A program made the translations under genes and the position numbers. Below the pieces are notes generated by a model. That model saw nothing but the letters and a program-made list of their open reading frames with translations, ran no database searches and was not told the origin of the DNA. From assembly GCF_024139115.2 (NCBI RefSeq), contig NC_085140.1, positions 315,087,259 to 315,151,258 on the forward strand: 64,000 nucleotides of DNA. Reading direction: 5' to 3'. Below are positions 57,972 through 64,000 of this stretch, piece by piece. This DNA comes from Armigeres subalbatus. Lineage: Eukaryota; Arthropoda; Insecta; Diptera; Culicidae. The first letter of the stretch is position 1; each line of letters begins with the position of its first letter.

Positions 57972-58457
57972 CTTCTTTTTGCCTTTCTCGTACAATAAAG
58001 TTGTACCGAAAGGCTATCATTTCACACCAAAATCGAACTTTTTATAGAAGTCTCGAAGACCCATGATGTTATATACCAATCGATTCAAGTATGTCAAGTA
58101 CTGAACAAATGTCTGTTAGTCCGTGTGTATGTGTGTGTGTGCACACGAAAACCAAAAAACATTAGCCACTTTTTCATTTAGTAATTCTCAACCGGTGTTT
58201 TCGCAACAAGTTGCATTCGACGGGGGACAAACCCTGATTGATCGTTATTGAGTAAAATCACGATCGGTCATTGCGTTCAAAAGTTATGAAGAAAATGGTG
58301 TGTTGAACCATATAAGCTTGGTTGGTTGATTCGCTATACAGCGTTTGCAAGAGCCGTAATGTAGGCAATTATTTATGATGTGTATCACACTAAGGCGAAC
58401 AAAACGATTGCATCGAGAAAGGCATCGTCACCGCTAGGTGGAGTAATCTGGGTTTTC
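57972..58457 (+). repeat. Dispersed repeat family, full single-monomer copy
   Basis: Left end TTTTTGCCTTTCTCGTACAA, then TATAGAAGTCTCGAAGACCC, a (GT)n stretch, a single monomer-like segment (CGCAACAAGTTGCATTCGAC, CGATCGGTCATTGCGTTC) and right end CGAGAAAGGCATCGTCACCG ... AATCTGGGTTTTCC. Shows the ancestral layout of the satellite-bearing copies. Confidence 0.82.
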
Positions 58458-59132
58458 CTATTGTGAAAAGGCAGGAATAAAGATTATTTCCCGTCACCTC
58501 CTTATTTTTCATCATATTACCACTTAAATAATATGACTATTCTTGTCTAGTTGTGTTCCAGTAGGGTTTGGAAGAGATCTGCATCGGTGCTATTCAGAAG
58601 CGGTTAAAATCCTTTTACCCAACAAATTACAAAACAAAACAATCGTGAAAAAGACTACTTCATTGATATTTTTTTCACCTACATTTATCAATATCAGTTT
58701 AATTGTTTGGACCTAATTATCAACAATTATCTGAAAACAGTATTTATTTCTACAGCAAATGTGAAAAATGCACTTTGGTGCCTTTTTGACCTCAAAACCC
58801 CGCAAATAATCCATTTTACCAACAATATATGTATAGTGCCCTTCTATGAATGCACAGTAAAGAAATAAATCTTATTTTAATACAATATTATTTATATATA
58901 AAATGGCGAAAAATCTGACAAATCGTGCGAATGGCAAAACCAGATCAGTAACTACAATTCAATAGCTACGTCCCTGTAACAGTACTGACTGAATTTCAAT
59001 GAAAATTTTCTATTGAATTGATATTGATATCTTGTGCATGTTATTTGTAAAGAAAATAATTATTTTTTGTATTTTGTATTTTTTATTATTGTTTAACCCT
59101 AAAGTGCCCTGAAAATCTTAATTTTTAATAGA
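58458..59132. other. Unassigned AT-rich intron DNA
   Basis: No ORF or repeat recognised. Confidence 0.4.
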
Positions 59133-59134
59133 TA

Positions 59135-59322
59135 GGGGGAAAGACGGCTTTGGCAGGTTTTGTTCTATTATTGGCAGGGTTTTTTTATGACTGACTAGGC
59201 TCAAATTCGGCCTAAACATTCTTTGCATATCAAATAATATTGTGGCCAAATTTCATAAAATTTGGTTGACAAAAACCCCCTACCAATAATAGAACAAAAC
59301 CTGTCAAAGCCGTCTTTCCCCC
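59135..59322. mobile_element. TA-flanked MITE, 188 bp, about 50-bp inverted ends
   Basis: GGGGGAAAGACGGCTTTGGC ... TTCTATTATTGGCAGGG returns inverted from CCCTACCAATAATAGAAC to GCCGTCTTTCCCCC. TA lies at 59133 and 59323. Confidence 0.9.
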
Positions 59323-59702
59323 TATGCGAATATTATTTTTTCCAAGCATCACTCGTGGATACTATTTTAATAAACATTAATCCATCGTTTCCTAGCTCAA
59401 AATCATTGTGCTGTTTTATTCGATTGGGGAATTTGAGAAAAAAAAAAGCAAGAAAATAGTATTTCCTATCATTCATCACTAAACTAATGCAATTATTCTT
59501 GTTCAGTTATGCTATCGGTTATGGTTTTGAAATGCCTGGCATCAGCGACATTAAGAAACGATTGAAAGTCGTTTTTAGCTCATAAATCAGGAAACGATAC
59601 ATTTGAGATACGATTGACTTCATTAGTTATTGTATTGCAAACATTTTTCAAAATGTTCAATTTGTTAAGAAAATTATTTTCAGCTTTTTAGTGAAATGTC
59701 TT

Positions 59703-59867
59703 CACTTGTCATAAGAGTTTGTACCATCCCATTTAATTCCACCACTTGATTGTACCTTGACAGATACGTATTTCGACCTCAACAGTAAAGTCGTCTTCAG
59801 TGTCTCGTTATTGAGTCAAGTGGTGGAATTAAATGGGATGGTACAAACTCGCCTTATGACAAGTGAA
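59703..59867. mobile_element. ACTTGTCATAAG-family MITE
   Basis: Starts CACTTGTCATAAGAGTTTGT and ends CTCGCCTTATGACAAGTG. It shares CAGATACGTATTTCGACCTC and CGTCTTCAGTGTCTCGT with the copy at 23348 and lacks half of the central palindrome. Confidence 0.85.
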
Positions 59868-60117
59868 AATGTTCAACTTTTTTGGACAATTGAATCAGTT
59901 GTTTGAGAAACTGCGTATATCCATTTCACACAGTTTCGAGAAAAAAACAAAAAAAAACTGTTTTTGAACAAATTGAATCCGAATTTTTCGATTTCTTCGA
60001 TACAGATCAATAGTTTTTGGCAAAACTCAACACCCTGGGGTACTTCCAGTGCGAAAACTGTAAGCAGTACTCCATAGTTGCTCTTCAAAGTACATGCTCA
60101 ATGAGCATTGCTTGTCT

Positions 60118-60617
60118 TTCTTTTGCCTTTCTCGTACACTAAGTGTACTACCGAAAAGCTATATGTTCGCTCCAAAAACAAACTTTTTATAGAAGCCCCG
60201 TAGACTCATAGTATTGCATACCGATCGACTCAGCTCGACGAACCGAAGTGACGTCTGTCTGTGTGTGTATGTATGTATGATTGTGTGTATGTGTGTGTAT
60301 GTATGTGCGCAAAAAAAATAACTCAATTTTTAGGTAATTATCATTGACCGCAACAAGTTGCATTCGACGTGGAATCCGGTCCCATTGTTACCTATTGAAA
60401 ATTTGCCAGATCGGCCATTGCGTTCCGGAGTTATTTCCTAATTACTGTTTCCATGTTTAAAATCGAAAAAAAATTCGTTTGGAGCAAAAATGTTTAGCAA
60501 TGAATGCAAACAAATGGGAATTGTTGAAAATTATGGGATCTATCGCCCTAAAGTGTTATTTTTGCCTATTTTATGTCTCTAGCAGCACCATCTCCGCTAG
60601 GGGGATTAATATGGGTT
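60118..60617 (+). repeat. Dispersed repeat family, second full single-monomer copy
   Basis: Left end TTTTGCCTTTCTCGTACACT, TTTATAGAAGCCCCGTAGAC, GATCGACTCAGCTCGACGAA, a (GT)n/(GTAT)n tract at 60258-60305 and a monomer-like segment (CGCAACAAGTTGCATTCGAC, CCCATTGTTACCTATTG). The right end is CACCATCTCCGCTAGG ... TATGGGTTTT. Confidence 0.82.
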
Positions 60618-62510
60618 TTTAATGCAATTTTTGCCATAATACTGCCGAAAAATTGTTATATATGTAGTTTCTCAAACAAACGGTTCATTTTTCTTATTAA
60701 TTTATTAATTTTTACTACAAATATGGAAAATTTACATAAAAAGATGCCATTGAAATTTCTACTTTCAGCAAAAAGTGTTCGTAGTACCGACCAGTCTTCT
60801 GTAGACTGTACTGCCGTTCTTCGCATAATTGTCCCATGTTACCTTTGATGAAAATCTCAAACTTGAGTCAATTTGTTCCACTGAAAAAATGCAGTTGTTG
60901 TTTGATGATTCTAGAGACTGAAAATCGTTTTATTAAGTAGTGATTTGTTTTATGTCCTACGATCTTATCGGTTCCGAAATCAGTGGGATACATTGACTTG
61001 AGTTTTTCATCAAGGGTAACAACACAGTTAAAAATTCTGAATGTTACACGCAATGGAAATATTTGAACCCTTGTTTTTGTGTTTAATAGCCTTTAATTTT
61101 ACATTCAACTTTTTCTTGTACGCAATATTGAATACAAGCTGCATAGTAACGACGACCGGTAATTTTAAAAAGTGACGGAAAAATAAGTCGAATCGAACGG
61201 AGCCTTTTTGTTACATCATATATGCTGTAACATTTTTATACTGTGAAGGGTAACAATTATGCGTAGAACGGCAGTGTAGTATCGGAAAAATATCGGTACT
61301 GGAGTATTTTTATTGCTGTCGGTGTTTGAACTTGTATCTTAGAAACCGTATGTAAATGTTATAACTACATATTTTCAGTTTAAACAGCTTGACACCTGAT
61401 GAAGGCATGACGTGACATCTACGAAATAAATGGGAAAAGCAATTGGAAATCCATCAAGCATATTGGTCAATAGATTGATCAGTTTGATAAAATATCTTTA
61501 ACAGCGTTGTCTTGAAAAATCTAATATTCTTCAAATAGTTTCAGACAGCATTCAAGAATAAATTTATCAAACTATCAGCCAATCGATTTAAATAAGTTAA
61601 GTTTACTGGATTAATTTTGAATTTATTCAGGACTGAAATCTAAAAGTTTCATGAACAGAATCGTTTCAGCATAGAACATGATTATTTGCATTCTGGCTTT
61701 ATTCAATTTTGCGATTTTTGTGACGATATGTACCTCAAATATTCGGGTTGCTCATCATTAAATCCTCTATACACATTGACTGCAGGACCGAAAATGGCTA
61801 GGGAATTTCCCAAACATCAGGTCAGAAAAAAGTAAAAGCACTACTCGTCAGTTGTTACTTTTTTGCAATCAGTTGAGTCCATTTATTAGCCGTTCAAAAA
61901 CTTCGACACTCCGCGGGCTATTCTGCTTCGGCACACCCCTTATAGGCTTTGTGGCCGTGCGGTTAGCGACATCAATCCGTCTAGACGCATGTGCTGTGAA
62001 GTGTGAATTCAATTCCCGCTCCGGTAAAACAGAAAACTTTTCGTGAAGCATGATGTTTGTCAGTTTTCGGCGCCGTTTTGTGTTTGGATTATATTTTTTT
62101 GCAATTGCATAAAGTGGTGATATTAGCATATAAGTTAATTCTATCTATTAGAATTGTTTTCAAAATAATTTTGTTAAGAGTTTATCAAATGCCGTATAGT
62201 ATTTTTTTTCAAGGGTTTAACGTATGGTAAAGATCTGGTCCGTTGTCACTCTCCAGCTTCTTCGGGTCCATCGTGATGATTTCCTTCTACCAGCTGTCTT
62301 ATAGTTCTTTACCTGTTGAATGGCATTCTTACTTTCCCTCAAGATGGTGTAGTTGGCTACTGATTGTCCGCTGAACTATCGTAGTCTCGTTCGTTCCCTC
62401 CGTTGCCTTAACCCTCACTGTCTGCACTTTCAACACCATTTAAGTTTTCTTTGAAGTGCTGCTTTCAGCTTCCGATCAGCTCACGTACGTCCGTCAAAAT
62501 GTTCCAATCT
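60618..62510. other. Unassigned intron DNA with one tRNA-like stretch
   Basis: Around 61950-62030, TGGCCGTGCGGTTAGCGACA with AATTCAATTCCCGCTCC resembles a Ser-type tRNA or SINE head (both boxes degraded). Nothing else recognised. Confidence 0.35.
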
Positions 62511-62515
62511 CGCTA

Positions 62516-62682
62516 ACTTTTATCTACTCAGTGACTGAGTAAAGAGACGACAGACTCTTTTTCATCTCAAGGAAATTATTCGATTTCCATCAAAAGCAGG
62601 ACTACTCAAAACCATGAGCCAAATTTTTTGAGAAGAAAAAGACAGCAATACAATTTTACTCAGTCACTGAGTAGATGAAAGT
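62516..62682. mobile_element. MITE with about 28-bp inverted ends containing a nested palindrome
   Basis: ACTTTTATCTACTCAGTGAC ... at the left matches inverted ...GTCACTGAGTAGATGAAAGT at the right. Within each end ACTCAGTGACTGAGT is itself palindromic. Target duplication not resolved. Confidence 0.7.
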
Positions 62683-62815
62683 AAGAGTGATTCTTATCCT
62701 TGCACTTAACGGATCGCGGCACGATACCTTTGCGGCATGCGTTGAGCTGCTGAGCTGATAGAACTTGCGTATTTCTTGAGAATGACACAGCTGTACCATC
62801 CATCTTCTAACACTC

Positions 62816-63047
62816 AGGGTCTATCTCATTTGGAGAATTAAACTGAAATTAAACTTAAAAGTGACAGTTCAATAATTTTCAAATAACCCTGCTCGCAGAG
62901 CAATATTACTTTTGACAGATATCGAATCATTTTACATCGATGTCTTATTAGAATTGCTGGGTAGCACCAGCCATTCTTATGACCGGGTGATTTTTTAATT
63001 TTCGAACTGTCACTTTTAAGTTTAATCCTCCAAATAAGACAGACCCT
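62816..63047. mobile_element. MITE with AGGGTCTRTCTYATTTGGAG inverted ends
   Basis: Left AGGGTCTATCTCATTTGGAG with AAACTTAAAAGTGACAGTTC. The inverted right end is GAACTGTCACTTTTAAGTTT ... CTCCAAATAAGACAGACCCT. The left arm has an extra ACTGAAATTA. Target duplication not clear. Confidence 0.78.
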
Positions 63048-63536
63048 CCGTATCTCCTAAGTGGCGTTTCTTGTCCTGAAAGAGGCGAATCTGCTATATT
63101 CGTTTCCGTCTAGAGAGCATTCCACGTTTTACCATATTCTCACTCATTATTCACCATTATTTTTTTTTGAATATCCACAGATTTATTGCTAGACAATTAT
63201 GTCAAAATAACATTAAACCCGTATGAATGATGATTTAAATTTCAATCAAATTAGCTAATCAAATTTAGAAGGAATAGACTATTAAAATGGCATTTGAGTC
63301 TAAATTTTAATCTCAGGTAAAAAATGTTTGCGTCCCTGATTGTGCACAAAAAGACGTTTGGTTTGACGATTACGCAGCTAACTTCAAATTTCCTGATAAT
63401 TGGATTTTTCACTTATGACATAACGTTTTAGTTCACATCACAAAAGCTTAAGAACGTTTTCAACTTTGAAGCACACATATTTGAATATTTCAAGGGACAA
63501 ATTGTTCCCACCCGAAAGCGAAAAGAGAGAACTTTC
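63048..63536. other. Unassigned AT-rich intron DNA
   Basis: No ORF or repeat recognised. Confidence 0.4.
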
Positions 63537-63542
63537 AGATAA

Positions 63543-63801
63543 TCTTCTCTTCTATATACCTAAAAAATGAATTTCTGTCTGTCTGAACCTTATAGACTCG
63601 GAAACTACTAAACCGATCGGCGTGAAAATTTGTATACAGAGGTTTTTGGGGCCGGGGAAGGTTCTTAAGATGGTTCGAGACCCCTCCCCGCTTTGGAAAG
63701 GGGGGCTCCCATACAAATGAAACACCAGTTTCTTCATAACACGAGATCTTATCAGAGAATAATCCTATTTTAGGCGAAACGAAGTTTGTCGGGTCTGCTA
63801 G
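63543..63801 (+). mobile_element. Helitron-like non-autonomous element
   Basis: Candidate 5' TC end (TCTTCTCTTCTATATACC) between A and T-type contexts and a 3' end GGGTCTGCTAG followed by T. The body has AAACTACTAAACCGATCGGC, GGGGCCGGGGAAGGTTCTTA and CTCCCATACAAATGAAACAC. 5'-TC and CTAG-3' with A/T flanks and no inverted repeats are Helitron traits. A reverse relative lies at 41620-42045. Confidence 0.62.
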
Positions 63802-63814
63802 TTTCATGATAAAA

Positions 63815-64000
63815 TAGCGGGCTTGGTAGTCATATGGCTACTGCTTCTGCCTCATACGCAGGAGGTCGTGGGTTCAATCCCAGGTCCGTTCCATTCTCCT
63901 ACTTTGTATCTTTCTCTTTATTTCTCATGTTCTAGCAATCGCTAGAACTGGAAATGAACTTCCATACCGTTTCCATTACTATTCCTATACCTTCAACTTG
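63815..64000 (+). mobile_element. tRNA-derived SINE (Met-like head), cut by the window edge
   Basis: TAGTCATATGGCTACTGCTT, CTGCCTCATACGCAGG and GGGTTCAATCCCAGG. Nearly identical to 35955-36138 up to the last base of the window. Confidence 0.75.

Larger units (their letters stand above)
52044..64000 (+). other. Next intron of the receptor, open to the right edge
   Basis: Starts with GTACGTA directly after the GMNKD codons. No further receptor exon was recognised before the window ends. It contains a Feilai SINE, a Tc1 element and several MITEs. Confidence 0.75.

Noticed and set aside
61950..62030. Serine-type tRNA
   Set aside because: Both boxes carry mismatches and stems do not close; at best a SINE or tRNA relic.

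Overview
The window is eukaryotic and almost certainly from an Aedes mosquito. Three copies of the tRNA-derived SINE Feilai, ITmD37E-type mariner remnants, several non-LTR retrotransposons and many miniature inverted-repeat elements (MITEs) are packed at high density. No bacterial gene organisation is present.

The only host gene I can support is a nuclear receptor of the NR2E3/PNR type, the insect Hr51 (unfulfilled) group, on the plus strand. Two exons encode its DNA-binding domain: the first zinc finger at 1-159 (open to the left edge) and the second at 51940-52043. The 51.8 kb intron between them splits an Arg codon and joins in frame. The following intron starts at 52044 and runs past the right edge. 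The rest of the receptor (C-terminal extension, hinge, ligand-binding domain) is not in the window.

The rest is repeat layered on repeat. At 3.7-4.8, 10.1-10.6, 32.5-32.7 and 35.7-35.8 kb are 17-bp CGGCCAAATG arrays. At 6.3-7.5 kb is a foldback-like element whose arms are built from a related unit and which has a 9-bp target duplication. At 7.5-9.9 and 19.6-22.3 kb are two arrays of a 167-bp monomer with (CA)n; the monomer is an internal segment of a dispersed repeat found singly at 58.0 and 60.1 kb. At 13.6-19.6 kb is a near full-length but dead I-group LINE. At 26.9-31.5 kb is a Jockey-like LINE broken by two DNA transposons, and at 32.7-35.7 kb an RTE-like LINE broken by two MITEs. An R1-like ORF1 fragment lies at 46.7-47.7 kb and a Tc1 element (itself carrying a MITE) at 54.7-55.8 kb. 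Degenerate GGAATTCC-type and ATCCAA-type simple DNA fills 1-1.9, 10.7-12.6, 45.3-46.2 and 48.6-49.9 kb.

Many insertions can be dated relative to one another, because removing the insert restores a reading frame or a target duplication. No cooperating gene system other than the split receptor was found. The most unusual structures are the satellites grown inside a dispersed repeat, the foldback element, and a dimeric MITE rich in TAATCGATTA motifs inside a receptor intron.
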